Shown: in pieces, positions 37,307 to 46,979 of the stretch | How positions within the stretch are numbered: the first letter of the stretch is position 1 | Layout: every line of letters begins with the position of its first letter | From: Janthinobacterium sp. 64 | Lineage (GTDB): Bacteria > Pseudomonadota > Gammaproteobacteria > Burkholderiales > Burkholderiaceae_D | DNA: 64,000 nt | Assembly: GCF_002813325.1 (NCBI RefSeq) | Contig: NZ_PHUG01000001.1 | Span: 992,001 to 1,056,000, forward strand | Direction of reading: 5' to 3' | Program-made: the position numbers and the translations under genes | Notes under the pieces: model-generated | Told to the model about the DNA's origin: nothing | What the model saw: only the letters and a program-made list of their open reading frames with translations | Databases searched by the model: none

Positions 37307-37612
37307 ATGGATCAGCAACAAAAGCACCAGATCAGGGGTTATGAATTTCATGTGGCGGGAGCGCTGGAGAAGGATGGGCGCTACCGGGGCATGATTTTAC
37401 TCAGCAAGCGCGGCGATACCCAGCAGGTGTATGCCAAGCCCGTACTGATCGAAACGCCGAGCAGTTTCAAGTCCGTGCATGCAGCCCTGATAGAAGCATC
37501 GGCGTATGCGCAGGAACTCATCTATAACGGCGCCATCAAGGCCTTGTTGCCAGCCGATGCTCAACTTGCTGGAAAACAGGCGCCGCAGCCTCCGGATTTC
37601 GTCGGCAACTGA
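37307..37612 (+). CDS. Uncharacterised 101-residue protein
   Basis: A small soluble protein: MDQQQKHQIRGYEFHVAGAL, RGMILLSKRGDTQQVYAKPV, HAALIEASAYAQELIYNGAI. The ATG at 37307 follows TTGGAGGTGAGGG. No signal peptide. Its alternating strand/helix pattern suggests a compact domain. Family not recognised. Confidence 0.65.
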   Translation: MDQQQKHQIRGYEFHVAGALEKDGRYRGMILLSKRGDTQQVYAKPVLIETPSSFKSVHAALIEASAYAQELIYNGAIKALLPADAQLAGKQAPQPPDFVGN

Positions 37613-37685
37613 CGCAGGCAAGCCCATCCGGTCGTCCGGGGCGGCGCGTATAATGACGCGCTTTCCCGGATAAAAACTCAACACC

Positions 37686-37931
37686 ATGGAATTTGTAAAT
37701 TTACCGCTGGTCTTCCTCGTCGGCTGCGCGCTGATCGCCTTGCTGGCCAAGAAAAAGGGCTACTCGTGGTATCTGTTTTTCTTCGCGATTGCCGTGCCCG
37801 CCCCCCTGTTACTGCTGGCCTTGCCTTACGTACTGGGCGTGGAAACCGCATCGCTGACCTCCGTACGCCTGGGCGCCGCCCTGCTGCTGCCGCTTGCCGG
37901 CCTGGTGATGGCCCTGTGGGGCAAGCGCTAA
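37686..37931 (+). CDS. Small inner-membrane protein
   Basis: An 81-residue protein with three hydrophobic segments (about 5-21, 27-50, 58-77) separated by KKKGYS and short loops, ending WGKR. A TATAAT box lies at 37649-37654. No function recognised. Confidence 0.7.
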   Translation: MEFVNLPLVFLVGCALIALLAKKKGYSWYLFFFAIAVPAPLLLLALPYVLGVETASLTSVRLGAALLLPLAGLVMALWGKR

Positions 37932-37938
37932 GGCGATT

Positions 37939-38160
37939 TCAGCGTGCCGGCACGCCATCGGCCAGGCGCCAGCCGATCGACAAGGCCAATTGCTGCGCCT
38001 CTTTTTCATTGCTGCAATCGTCATAGTCGCAGGTATCCGCATACGCGCCGCGCGCCTGGTTCTGGCTGACATACGAGCCGACCCAGCGGCCGTCGCGGCG
38101 CTGGCTGGCCGTGGCGCTGATGGTAAAACCTTTGTGGATGGTGGGATTTTCAAAAGACAT
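37939..38160 (-). CDS. Uncharacterised 73-residue protein
   Basis: A small soluble protein: MSFENPTIHKGFTISATASQ, RDGRWVGSYVSQNQARG, CDYDDCSNEKEAQQLALSIG, with a pattern of short strands then a helix. The ATG follows GGAGGAAAT, a good ribosome binding site. It converges on the preceding small membrane protein gene. No family recognised. Confidence 0.65.
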   Translation of the reverse strand: MSFENPTIHKGFTISATASQRRDGRWVGSYVSQNQARGAYADTCDYDDCSNEKEAQQLALSIGWRLADGVPAR

Positions 38161-38305
38161 ATTTCCTCCAGTGCAAGAAACGTCAATAAGCTGACTGGTC
38201 CCTACTGTGCGCCACGCGCCGCTGGCGGTCTGTACGTTTGATCACACACAGGTAGCGCGCACGCGGCTGCCCGCGCGTGGCCGGGCGATCGGGTATGATT
38301 TCGCC

Positions 38306-39022
38306 ATGTGTGGACGATTCGATCAAAATGACACGGCGCGCGTGCTGGCGTCGTCTTTCGGCTGGACCGACGCGGTGTTCGACAGCGAGGCCGAGCCGCA
38401 CCTAAACGTCTCGCCCGGCACCTACCGCCCCGTGCTGCATATCGAGGATGGCGTGCGCCGGGTCGACGACGTGTTCTGGGGCTACCGGCCCGCCTGGGCT
38501 GCACAGGCCGTGCCCGCCCCCGGCAAGAAAAAAATCCCCATCGCCATCAATGCCCGTCTGGAAAAACTCGCTGGCGCCTACTGGAAGCCCTTGCTGCGCG
38601 CGGGGCGCGGCATCGTCTGCGTGCATGGCTGGTATGAATGGACGGGAGAAAAAGGCGCGAAGCAGCCGTGGCACATCCACCGCCGCGACCGCGCGCCCCT
38701 GTTCCTGCTGGCGCTGGCCCATTTCGGGCCCTGGAAAGTCAGCCGCGAGGAAGCGGGTTTCGTGCTGGTGACGGCCGACAGCCTCGGTGGCATGGTCGAC
38801 ATCCACGACCGCCGCCCCGTGGCCGTCAGCCTGGAAGACGCGCACCGCTGGCTGGCCCCCGAGCTCCCCCCCGAGCAAGCGCTGCACCTGGCGCGCAGCT
38901 GCATGCTCGACGTGGAACTGTTCGAATGGCATGCCGTCGACAATCCGCTGGTGCCGTCCACCAAGGCCAGGACACGCTCAACGCCTGCTGCGCAAAGCGC
39001 GTTTGACTGGGGAACGGACTAA
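38306..39022 (+). CDS. SRAP-domain abasic-site protein (HMCES/YedK)
   Basis: A 238-residue SOS-response-associated protein that forms a DNA-protein crosslink with abasic sites in single-stranded DNA to protect replication. The catalytic Cys2 in MCGRF, Asn in IAINARLEKLA, Glu in GWYEWTGEKG and the late His in DIHDRRPVAV are the family active-site residues. A TATGAT box lies just upstream and leaves a very short leader. It overlaps the convergent DUF418 gene by 4 bp. Confidence 0.94.
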   Translation: MCGRFDQNDTARVLASSFGWTDAVFDSEAEPHLNVSPGTYRPVLHIEDGVRRVDDVFWGYRPAWAAQAVPAPGKKKIPIAINARLEKLAGAYWKPLLRAGRGIVCVHGWYEWTGEKGAKQPWHIHRRDRAPLFLLALAHFGPWKVSREEAGFVLVTADSLGGMVDIHDRRPVAVSLEDAHRWLAPELPPEQALHLARSCMLDVELFEWHAVDNPLVPSTKARTRSTPAAQSAFDWGTD

Positions 39023-40197
39023 GGCAGGCGCGCCAGGCGGCGCCACAGCGCCTCCATGGGCCCTTGCCGAAAATGGCGCAGCCAGTAGCGGCTGAGCAGC
39101 ACCTGCCCCGCCATGATCACTAGCACCAGGCCCAGCATCTCGGCCGGACGCAAACTGGCGCCCCAGCCCAGGCCCGGCCCCTGCAGCAACCAGGTGCCGA
39201 TCACCGATTGCAGCAGGTAATTGCTCAGCGCCATGCGTCCCACGGGCGCCAGCCATGCCCCCAGCCAGCGCAACATGAACGGGCCAGCCAGCATCAATGC
39301 CGCCACGTAGCCGGCCGCCAGCACGGGGCCGCCGGCGAACAGGGCCACTTCGAACAGGGCCGTATCGAACACGGTTTGATAGGGATCAGCGACCTGCCAC
39401 GCGATGGCGCCCGCCGCCAGCAGATTGAATGGCAAGCCCAGGCCCAGTCCCACGGCGCAAACGCGGCGCCACAGGCGCCGGTGGCGCTGCGGCTGCGTCA
39501 GCCAGCCACAACGCACGGACAAGATGCCCAGCAAGAACAGCACGATGACGTGCGGCAGCATGACGGTGGCGTACAGCAAGGAGACGAGGAAATCGTTGGC
39601 GCGCAGCCTGGCCACGGCCCATGCGCCGCCTTGCGTGTAGGTGGCGTAACGCTCCGCAAAGCCTTGCAGGTCGCGCGCGATGTCCGGCGCACCGCCCTGC
39701 TGGCCCACGGGAATCAACAGGCACATGAATAACAGAAAACCGGCGGCGACCAGCCAGGCGCGGTTGCGTATGCGGCTGAGCCTGGCGGATGCCAGCGGCA
39801 GGATCAGCATGCCGGCAACGGCGTATGAAGTCAGCACGTCGCCGCTCCAGATGAGGAAACCGTGCAGCAGGCCGAACACCAGCAGCCAGCGCAGGCGGCG
39901 CCGGTAGGCCGCTTGCGCCTGCTCCCAGCTGCCCAGTTGGCGCTGCAGGGAACGTGTCTGCAGGGCAAAGCCGGCGCCAAACAGAAACGCAAAGATGGGA
40001 TAGAACTTGAATTGCGCCAGCGCCGCGACCAAAAAAATGACAAGCTGGTCCAGCACGGGCGGCTGCGCCGGCAAGGTGCCGTAGCGCAAGGAAATCGTGC
40101 CCCAGGCAAAGCCCCAGATATTGACCAGCAAAATGCCAAACACGGCGATGCCGCGCAGCACGTCGAGCTGCAGCAATCTGCCGGGCTTGGCGACCAC
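39019..40197 (-). CDS. DUF418-family membrane protein (YeiB-like)
   Basis: A 392-residue polytopic inner-membrane protein of the heparan-alpha-glucosaminide N-acetyltransferase-like/DUF418 superfamily. The opening RLLQLDVLRGIAVFGILLVN is the family start; the end has GRMALSNYLLQSVIGTWLLQ and LSRYWLRHFRQGPMEALWRR. About ten transmembrane segments. Substrate unknown. It is followed 5 bp upstream by the LD-carboxypeptidase gene's end, so the two may be co-transcribed. Confidence 0.9.
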   Translation of the reverse strand: MVAKPGRLLQLDVLRGIAVFGILLVNIWGFAWGTISLRYGTLPAQPPVLDQLVIFLVAALAQFKFYPIFAFLFGAGFALQTRSLQRQLGSWEQAQAAYRRRLRWLLVFGLLHGFLIWSGDVLTSYAVAGMLILPLASARLSRIRNRAWLVAAGFLLFMCLLIPVGQQGGAPDIARDLQGFAERYATYTQGGAWAVARLRANDFLVSLLYATVMLPHVIVLFLLGILSVRCGWLTQPQRHRRLWRRVCAVGLGLGLPFNLLAAGAIAWQVADPYQTVFDTALFEVALFAGGPVLAAGYVAALMLAGPFMLRWLGAWLAPVGRMALSNYLLQSVIGTWLLQGPGLGWGASLRPAEMLGLVLVIMAGQVLLSRYWLRHFRQGPMEALWRRLARLP

Positions 40198-40202
40198 GGT
40201 GT

Positions 40203-41120
40203 TCAGGGCCGCGCCAGGGTCGGGTAATCGGTGATCTGCAGGCTGAAGCCGGACGCATCCGATTGCAGGCGCGCCTGGCCGCCGAACGGCAAGGTGACAC
40301 GGCGGCGGATGTGGCCGAATTCCAGCCCCGTCAGCACGGGCACGGGAGAGCGCTGGCGCACATAGGCCAGCATGGCATCGAAATCGTAGCCCCTGTCCAT
40401 GGGACTCAATTTATAGGCGGAAAAATCACCGAGCACGATCGCGTTCTGGCGCTGGAGCACGCCCGCGTGCAGCAATTGCAGCAACATCCGCTCGACGCGG
40501 TACGGGTGCTCGTTGACGTCTTCCAGAAACAAAATGCCGCCATCGACCTGGGGGAAATATGGCGTACCGAGCAGATGCACGAGCATGGCCAGGTTGCCGC
40601 CCCACAAGGTACCCACTGCCTCGACCTGCGGATTGTCCTCCGCCGTGCCAGTGACTACATGCGTGGGACCGGCCAGGCAGGACCACAGCTGGTCGAGCGT
40701 AAACTGTTCCGTTTCATCGCGCGTAAAATCGTCGCAGAGCATGGGGCCGGCAAAGCTGGCGCGGCCCGTTTTCGCCAGCAAGCCCATGTGGAAGGCCGTG
40801 AAGTCGCTGTAGCCGACAAACAATTTACGACTATCGGCCATGGCCTGAAAATCGATGTCGGGCAGGATGCGGCTGATGCCGTAGCTGCCGCGCAAGGCGA
40901 GCACCACTTGCACGTCCGGGTCGGCGGCGGCCGCGTTCAGCTGCGCCAAACGGCCCGCATCCGTGCCGCCGAAGCGCTGGAAGGTGTGTTCGGGGTCGTA
41001 GTAATTGTGGACGGTGGCGCCTTGCGCCTGCAAGCGGGCGATGCCGCGCGCCACGGCAGCTTCGTCGGGCGCACAACCGCCCGGCGCCACGATGGCGATG
41101 CCAATCTCAGGTGTCTTCAA
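40203..41120 (-). CDS. ldcA: Muramoyltetrapeptide (LD-) carboxypeptidase
   Basis: A 305-residue S66-family serine carboxypeptidase that trims the terminal D-Ala from murein tetrapeptides during recycling. LALRGSYGISRILP holds the nucleophile; the GGNLAMLVHLLGTPY and ILFLEDVNEHPYRVERMLLQ segments follow with the catalytic Glu, and EFGHIRRRVTLPFG gives the His. The frame is open to 41216, but the conserved start is PEIGIAIVAPGGCAP, so a TTG at 41120 is the likely start. It lacks a signal peptide, as expected for the cytoplasmic enzyme. Confidence 0.92.
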   Translation of the reverse strand: MKTPEIGIAIVAPGGCAPDEAAVARGIARLQAQGATVHNYYDPEHTFQRFGGTDAGRLAQLNAAAADPDVQVVLALRGSYGISRILPDIDFQAMADSRKLFVGYSDFTAFHMGLLAKTGRASFAGPMLCDDFTRDETEQFTLDQLWSCLAGPTHVVTGTAEDNPQVEAVGTLWGGNLAMLVHLLGTPYFPQVDGGILFLEDVNEHPYRVERMLLQLLHAGVLQRQNAIVLGDFSAYKLSPMDRGYDFDAMLAYVRQRSPVPVLTGLEFGHIRRRVTLPFGGQARLQSDASGFSLQITDYPTLARP

Positions 41121-41163
41121 AATGCCCGTGCCTTCAAAAGTGGTCGGCGCGCCAAGTAGCTTT

Positions 41164-42081
41164 TTAAGCTGGCTGGGAGCGCATCTGGGGCGCCATCTTA
41201 CCTTGCAGATGCACATCGATCAAGGCGAGCAGGCGCTCGATCAGCTGGGGCGGCATGTCGTGTCCCATGCCTTCGATCACTTCCAGCCGGGCGCCTGGAA
41301 TCAGCGCCGCCGTATCGATGCCGCAGGCGACGGGGATCAAGGGGTCGTCCGCGCCATGGATCACCAGCGCCGGACAGCTGATGCTTGGCAACAAGGCCGT
41401 GCGCTCGCCCGAGGCGGCAATCGCCACCATTTGCCGCGCCACGCCTTCCGGGCAACTGCCGCGCTGCAGCGCCGCCTCGATGCGCTGGTACAGCAGCTTT
41501 TCCGACACGGGATAGGCGGGGCTGCCGATGACGCGCACGGTGGCCGCCATGTGCGCCATCAGTTCGGCGCGGCTGGCGTTGCGTTTCGGACGTTGCAATA
41601 GCGCATTGCGCGCCGCCCGCGTGGGGCCGGGCAAGCCGCGCCGGCCGCTGCTCGACATGATGGACGTCAGGCTGAGCACCCGCCGCGGCGCGCGCGCCGC
41701 CATCACTTGCGCGATCATGCCGCCCATCGACACGCCGATCACGTGCGCCTGAGTAATACGCAGGGCCGCCAGCAAGTCCAGCGCATCGTCCGCCATGTCA
41801 TTGAGGGTATAGGAAGTTTTCAGGGGCCAGCCGATGAGGTTTTTCACGTAGGCCAGCGGCAGATATGGTTTGCCCGCCTGCGCCATCTTGCTCGACAGGC
41901 CGCTGTCGCGGTTGTCGAAACGCACAACCCGAAAACCTTGCTCGACGATGCCTTCGACGAAGTCCGCCGGCCAGGCGATCAGTTGCATGCCCAGGCCCAT
42001 GACCAGCAGCACGCACGGATCGTTGGGGTTGCCGTGGCTTTCATAAGCTATGTTGAGGCCGTTCGCCATGATGGTTGCCAT
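41164..42081 (-). CDS. Alpha/beta-fold hydrolase
   Basis: A 305-residue hydrolase with HGNPNDPCVLLVMGLGMQLI (oxyanion strand), the nucleophile elbow GVSMGGMIAQVMA, the acid region HGADDPLIPV and a His in EGMGHDMPPQL. It resembles esterase/haloalkane-type alpha/beta hydrolases; the substrate is not predictable. The ATG at 42081 starts the conserved region. It lies 43 bp upstream of ldcA on the same strand. Confidence 0.9.
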   Translation of the reverse strand: MATIMANGLNIAYESHGNPNDPCVLLVMGLGMQLIAWPADFVEGIVEQGFRVVRFDNRDSGLSSKMAQAGKPYLPLAYVKNLIGWPLKTSYTLNDMADDALDLLAALRITQAHVIGVSMGGMIAQVMAARAPRRVLSLTSIMSSSGRRGLPGPTRAARNALLQRPKRNASRAELMAHMAATVRVIGSPAYPVSEKLLYQRIEAALQRGSCPEGVARQMVAIAASGERTALLPSISCPALVIHGADDPLIPVACGIDTAALIPGARLEVIEGMGHDMPPQLIERLLALIDVHLQGKMAPQMRSQPA

Positions 42082-42233
42082 GATTGCCTCTCGTACAGGA
42101 ACCAGCACGCAGGCACGATCGCTGCGGCCTTGGACTCAGCATACCACTATTGTGATCTTGCCATCACGACTCATGCGAAAGTCGAACTCAATTGTTGCCG
42201 CGCCGGTACGCCGGGCGGCAACGGTGCCGCTAC

Positions 42234-43388
42234 TTACTTGGCCTTAGGCAAGGAATCGGCCAGGTCCACCCAGCTTTGCGGCTGCGGCTTGCCGCGCTCG
42301 CGCACGCCGAAGAAGGAGACCACTTGCGTGCCGTCGTTGTCGAAGAACTCGACGGAAGTGACGCCACCGCGCTTGACGACCCAGCCGCTGCGCAGGGCCG
42401 TGTCGCGGATGTGCAGGTTGAAGTCCGGGTCCAGCACGTTGAAGAAACCGCCGGCGGCCATGGTTTTTTCGATCTTGCCGCTGTAGATCTGCGTCAGACC
42501 TTCGTTACCCAGGAATACCATGATGGCGACCTTGTCCTTCGCCGCGTTTTCCAGCAGGGTGCGCAGCGCTTGCGGCGTCACGCGCTCGACCACGCCGGCC
42601 GGCGCCAGGCGCAAGGCCTGTTCACGCGTCAGGTGGAATTCGCGCATGATTTGCGCGAACTGGTGCACGTCCGTCATGTCTTTCCAGGCCAGCTGGAATT
42701 CCTTGACGTCGATCTCGGCATCCGGCTTTTCCGCCGCTTTCGGTGCCACGGCCAGCACGTTCAATTCCGCGCTTTGCTGCGGCAGGCGGAAGGTCGCCAC
42801 CAATTTATCGTAGACGGCCACGCCCGGCTCGTTGCGCACATAAATCTTGTGCACGGCCGTGCCGTTGGCATCAAAAAATTGCAGACTGCGCGTGGGCTTG
42901 CCATCGCGGCCCGCTTGCTCCACGGCAAATGCATATTTCCAGTTTTCAAAGTGGAAACGCAGGTCGATCTGGCCGCCCAGGTAGCCACCGGCGATATTGC
43001 GCTGGCGCGCTTGCGTTTCCGGGTCCTTGGCGTCGGCCTGCTCGGACTTGTCGCCCGCCTGCTTGAACTTGCTGGCCACGCCCGTCGTTTCGATGACGCC
43101 GTTTTCATTGCGCGTGATCGCCTGCACCACGCCCAGGTCCAGCGCGGCGCGCATGATTTCGCGTGGCTGGTTGCCGTCGGCCTGCAGGCGCGTGACGCCC
43201 TTGCCGATGTTGGTTGCCAGCAATTGCGCTTCGGACACACCCAGCGCGCGCGCCGCGTCGCGGATCTGCAATTTCGGCTGATCGGTGCGCAACGTGGACC
43301 AGCGTTCCGCCAGGGTGGCTGGGGCCGCGCTTGCGTTTGCAATCAGCAGGCTGCCTAGCAGGGATAGAACGAGTTTGGATAACTTCAT
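42234..43388 (-). CDS. HemS/ChuS-like heme protein with signal peptide
   Basis: A 384-residue protein with two tandem hemin-degrading-factor halves, as in HemS/ChuS/HmuS: RWSTLRTDQPKLQIRDAARA, LGVSEAQLLATNIGKG, the repeat around WKYAFAVEQAGRDGKPTRSL, MTDVHQFAQIMREFHLTREQ, and GLTQIYSGKIEKTMAAGGFF. Unlike cytoplasmic family members it begins with MKLSKLVLSLLGSLLIANAS, ending ASAAP, an apparent Sec signal. The usual His in the first half (N-E-N-C-V-H-E in relatives) reads NENGVIE here. A periplasmic heme-binding role is inferred. It follows the TonB-dependent receptor gene in one operon. Confidence 0.86.
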   Translation of the reverse strand: MKLSKLVLSLLGSLLIANASAAPATLAERWSTLRTDQPKLQIRDAARALGVSEAQLLATNIGKGVTRLQADGNQPREIMRAALDLGVVQAITRNENGVIETTGVASKFKQAGDKSEQADAKDPETQARQRNIAGGYLGGQIDLRFHFENWKYAFAVEQAGRDGKPTRSLQFFDANGTAVHKIYVRNEPGVAVYDKLVATFRLPQQSAELNVLAVAPKAAEKPDAEIDVKEFQLAWKDMTDVHQFAQIMREFHLTREQALRLAPAGVVERVTPQALRTLLENAAKDKVAIMVFLGNEGLTQIYSGKIEKTMAAGGFFNVLDPDFNLHIRDTALRSGWVVKRGGVTSVEFFDNDGTQVVSFFGVRERGKPQPQSWVDLADSLPKAK

Positions 43389-43450
43389 AGAGAGACCATT
43401 CAATCAAACATGGAAAAAAAGAGGGGCAAGCACCCCTCCCCGGTAAAAAT

Positions 43451-45808
43451 TTAGAAATTGACGCTGAGGCTGGCGGCGACGTTGCGGCCCGGCTTGGCAT
43501 AGCGTTCGATCTCGGCGCGATTGGCGGCCGTGGTGCCGGCGGACAGGCTGCGCGCGGCGGCGTAATCCCAGTACTTGCGGTCCGTCAAGTTGTACACGCC
43601 GACGACGATCTTCGCGTTCTTGTGCACGTTCCAGTAGGTCGACAAGTCAAAGATGGTGTACGACGGCACGGTGAAGCGGGGCGCGGTCGTGCCCATCAGC
43701 AAGTCATTCGGTGCCTGTTTGTCGCCCGCATGCACGGCCGTCAGGGCCAGGCCGAACAGTTCGCCCACATGGTCGTAGCCAAAGGTCAGGGCCGACTTGG
43801 CCGGCGCCACCGAGGCCAGGCCGCCGCTGTCGCCCATCAGGGTATTGAAGGAGCGGCCCTTGGCCACACCGGTCGCCAGGTCGACGTGGTAGCCCTGCAT
43901 GGCCGGCGCCCAGGCGCCCAGTTCCGCGCGCAGGGTCAGCTCGGCGCCCCAGGTACGGGCATTGCCGATGTTTTCCGGACGGAACAGGCCCTGGGTGATG
44001 GTGGGATAGTTGACCGGGTCATCTTCCTGCATCACATACTCGATCATGTTTTTGTATTCCGTCTGGTAGACGGAGGCGTGCATGCTCAAGCCCTTGACGA
44101 CGTCACCCTTCAAGCCCAGTTCATAGGCCTGGCTGGTTTCCTTGCGCAAATTCGCATTGCCCAGCACGGCATAACCCCTGCCCGTGCCCGTATAGCTGAT
44201 GGAATCATAGGTGCCCGTGCGTTCGGCCGCCGTCGGCAGGCGCGTGCCGCGCGTCACGGTGGCGTAGGCATTCATTTGTGGCAAGACTTCCACGGACAGG
44301 CTCAGGCTGGGCGTGAAATACGTGTCGCTCTGCTTGCGCACCTCTTTGGATGCGCCCGGCACGCCGATGGCATAGCCTTGCAGGTTTTTCGGCGCGTCCT
44401 TGCGGTAGTCGGCACGCAAGCCCGGCGTCAGCACGGCTTTCTTGCCAGCAAGATCAAAGCTGAGGTCATCGCGCACATACACGGCCAGCTTGCCCGTATC
44501 CATGTCGGCCATGCGGTTCTTGCTGGTGATCTGATGCTGGCCCGTGGCGATGATGCGACGGTCTTCGCGCCACGGACGCCGGGTTTTCAGCTGTTCCAGC
44601 TGGACGCCGTACAACAGCGCGTTGTCGGCGTTGAGCTGCTTGAACGCTTCGGACGTGACGCCGATGCTGTCATTCTTGAAGCTCGTTTCAATGGAACGCT
44701 GCGCCGGGCTGCCAAAGGTGTAGCGGCCTTGCGTCTTGTCATCGGTGTTCGCATTCTGCAGATACACTTTCGACGTCAGGCGATCGAACAGGGCGAAATC
44801 CTTCAGTACCACGTCGTGGCCCAGGCTCACGCGCGTGCGTTTGGTGCTGGAATCCTGCTGCACGCCGGTCGGATAATACGTGCTGACTTTGCTGCGCAGA
44901 TCGCGCTTGTTCTTGCGCTCGAACATGTCGACCGTCAAATCGAGCTTTTGTTCGCCAGGCAGGGTCCACACCAGCTTGGACAGCAAGGCATTCGAATGCC
45001 AGTCATCGGGGTTGGGCGGCGTGGTGCCGCGGCTGTCCGTCTGTTCGCCATCGCGGTGCACGTACACGGCCAGGCCTTGCAGATTGGTGCCGACCCTGGC
45101 GGCGCCCGTCAGCGTGTGCGCATTGCTGCGGTCGGCCGTGGCGCGGCCGTATTTATAGGCGACATAATGATCCCGCCCCTCGCCCAGGTAATCTTCGGGC
45201 GACTTGGTGATGAAGGCCACGCCGCCGCCCAGGCCGGGATTGGCGCCGCTGGCGGCCGTCGTGCCCGAATCGATGCGCACTTCGCGGAAGGTTTCCGGGT
45301 CAAAATAATCACGGCCCGTGGCGAAGGCGTTCAGGGTGTTGCCGTCAGGCTTGGGTGCCGCATCCGGCAGGGAAATGCCGTCGAGCTCCAGGCTGACCCG
45401 GTTGCCTTCCAGGCCGCGGATGTTGTAACCGGTATTGCCCGAACCATCCCACACGCTGCCGCTGCCCGAGGCCGCCGCTGGCGCGGTAATCAAAGGCAGG
45501 TAGCGCACGATGCCGCCCATGTCCGTGACATTGCGGCGCTCCAGGTCATCCGCCGTGACGACCGTCCTGGTGCCGGCGCGGCGCTCATAGTCCTGCTTGG
45601 CATTGACGACGATTTCCGGGAAGACAGGCAGCTTGGCCGGCTCCTGCGCGGCCGTGCCCGCGTTGATGGCGGCATTTTGCGCGCAAACCGGCAGCAGCGG
45701 CGCGGCGAACAGGCCCAGCAAGGCGGCGCGCAGCACCAGGTTGTGGCGGCGGGCAGGAACGGGAGATACGACGGGCGCAGCGGAGCGCTGCAGAAGCACT
45801 GTAGTCAT
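43451..45808 (-). CDS. TonB-dependent heme/hemoglobin receptor
   Basis: A 785-residue outer-membrane receptor of the hemoglobin/transferrin/lactoferrin family. Signal region about 1-43, a TonB box-like FPEIVVNAKQ after it, a plug domain (DLERRNVTDMGGIVRYLPLI, GYNIRGLEGNRVSLELDGI), then the 22-stranded barrel ending RKYWDYAAARSLSAG and AASLSVNF with a terminal Phe. A Fur-type dyad lies at 45918-45935, so it is probably iron-repressed. It starts the operon with the HemS-like gene; an ABC heme importer is not present here. Confidence 0.93.
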   Translation of the reverse strand: MTTVLLQRSAAPVVSPVPARRHNLVLRAALLGLFAAPLLPVCAQNAAINAGTAAQEPAKLPVFPEIVVNAKQDYERRAGTRTVVTADDLERRNVTDMGGIVRYLPLITAPAAASGSGSVWDGSGNTGYNIRGLEGNRVSLELDGISLPDAAPKPDGNTLNAFATGRDYFDPETFREVRIDSGTTAASGANPGLGGGVAFITKSPEDYLGEGRDHYVAYKYGRATADRSNAHTLTGAARVGTNLQGLAVYVHRDGEQTDSRGTTPPNPDDWHSNALLSKLVWTLPGEQKLDLTVDMFERKNKRDLRSKVSTYYPTGVQQDSSTKRTRVSLGHDVVLKDFALFDRLTSKVYLQNANTDDKTQGRYTFGSPAQRSIETSFKNDSIGVTSEAFKQLNADNALLYGVQLEQLKTRRPWREDRRIIATGQHQITSKNRMADMDTGKLAVYVRDDLSFDLAGKKAVLTPGLRADYRKDAPKNLQGYAIGVPGASKEVRKQSDTYFTPSLSLSVEVLPQMNAYATVTRGTRLPTAAERTGTYDSISYTGTGRGYAVLGNANLRKETSQAYELGLKGDVVKGLSMHASVYQTEYKNMIEYVMQEDDPVNYPTITQGLFRPENIGNARTWGAELTLRAELGAWAPAMQGYHVDLATGVAKGRSFNTLMGDSGGLASVAPAKSALTFGYDHVGELFGLALTAVHAGDKQAPNDLLMGTTAPRFTVPSYTIFDLSTYWNVHKNAKIVVGVYNLTDRKYWDYAAARSLSAGTTAANRAEIERYAKPGRNVAASLSVNF

Positions 45809-45917
45809 GATGATCCGGTTTAAGAGTGGAGGCTGGCTCTTGAACCCGGATCGATAACGAAAGTGTTAACGATGCATAAGGAAAGTTTGCTGGCGAAAAC
45901 AATACTGTAACACGAAT

Positions 45918-45935
45918 CATTCTCATTTGAGAATG
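45918..45935. promoter_or_regulatory. Fur-box-like dyad
   Basis: A perfect inverted repeat CATTCTCA-TT-TGAGAATG, 110 bp upstream of the receptor gene. Core GAATCATTCTCATTTGAG fits the array of GATAAT-like hexamers of Fur sites. It supports iron regulation of the heme operon. Confidence 0.75.
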
Positions 45936-45974
45936 ACAAAGTAGTCTATACAGATGTTATTTCGCAACAATTAT

Positions 45975-46001
45975 AAAAAATGCCAGCCGGGAGGGCTGGC
46001 A
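45975..46001 (-). terminator. Rho-independent terminator after tadA
   Basis: On the minus strand, TGCCAGCC-loop-GGCTGGCA followed by a T6 run, 18 bp after the tadA stop. It ends the queE-queD-tadA transcript and insulates the heme operon promoter. Confidence 0.9.
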
Positions 46002-46018
46002 CGGCTGGCAAGACCTGA

Positions 46019-46970
<952 letters not shown>

Positions 46971-46979
46971 GTTATTTTA

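Noticed and set aside
43622..45823. 733-codon plus-strand open frame
   Set aside because: Antisense of the TonB-dependent receptor gene, which has plug and barrel motifs and a Fur-type site.
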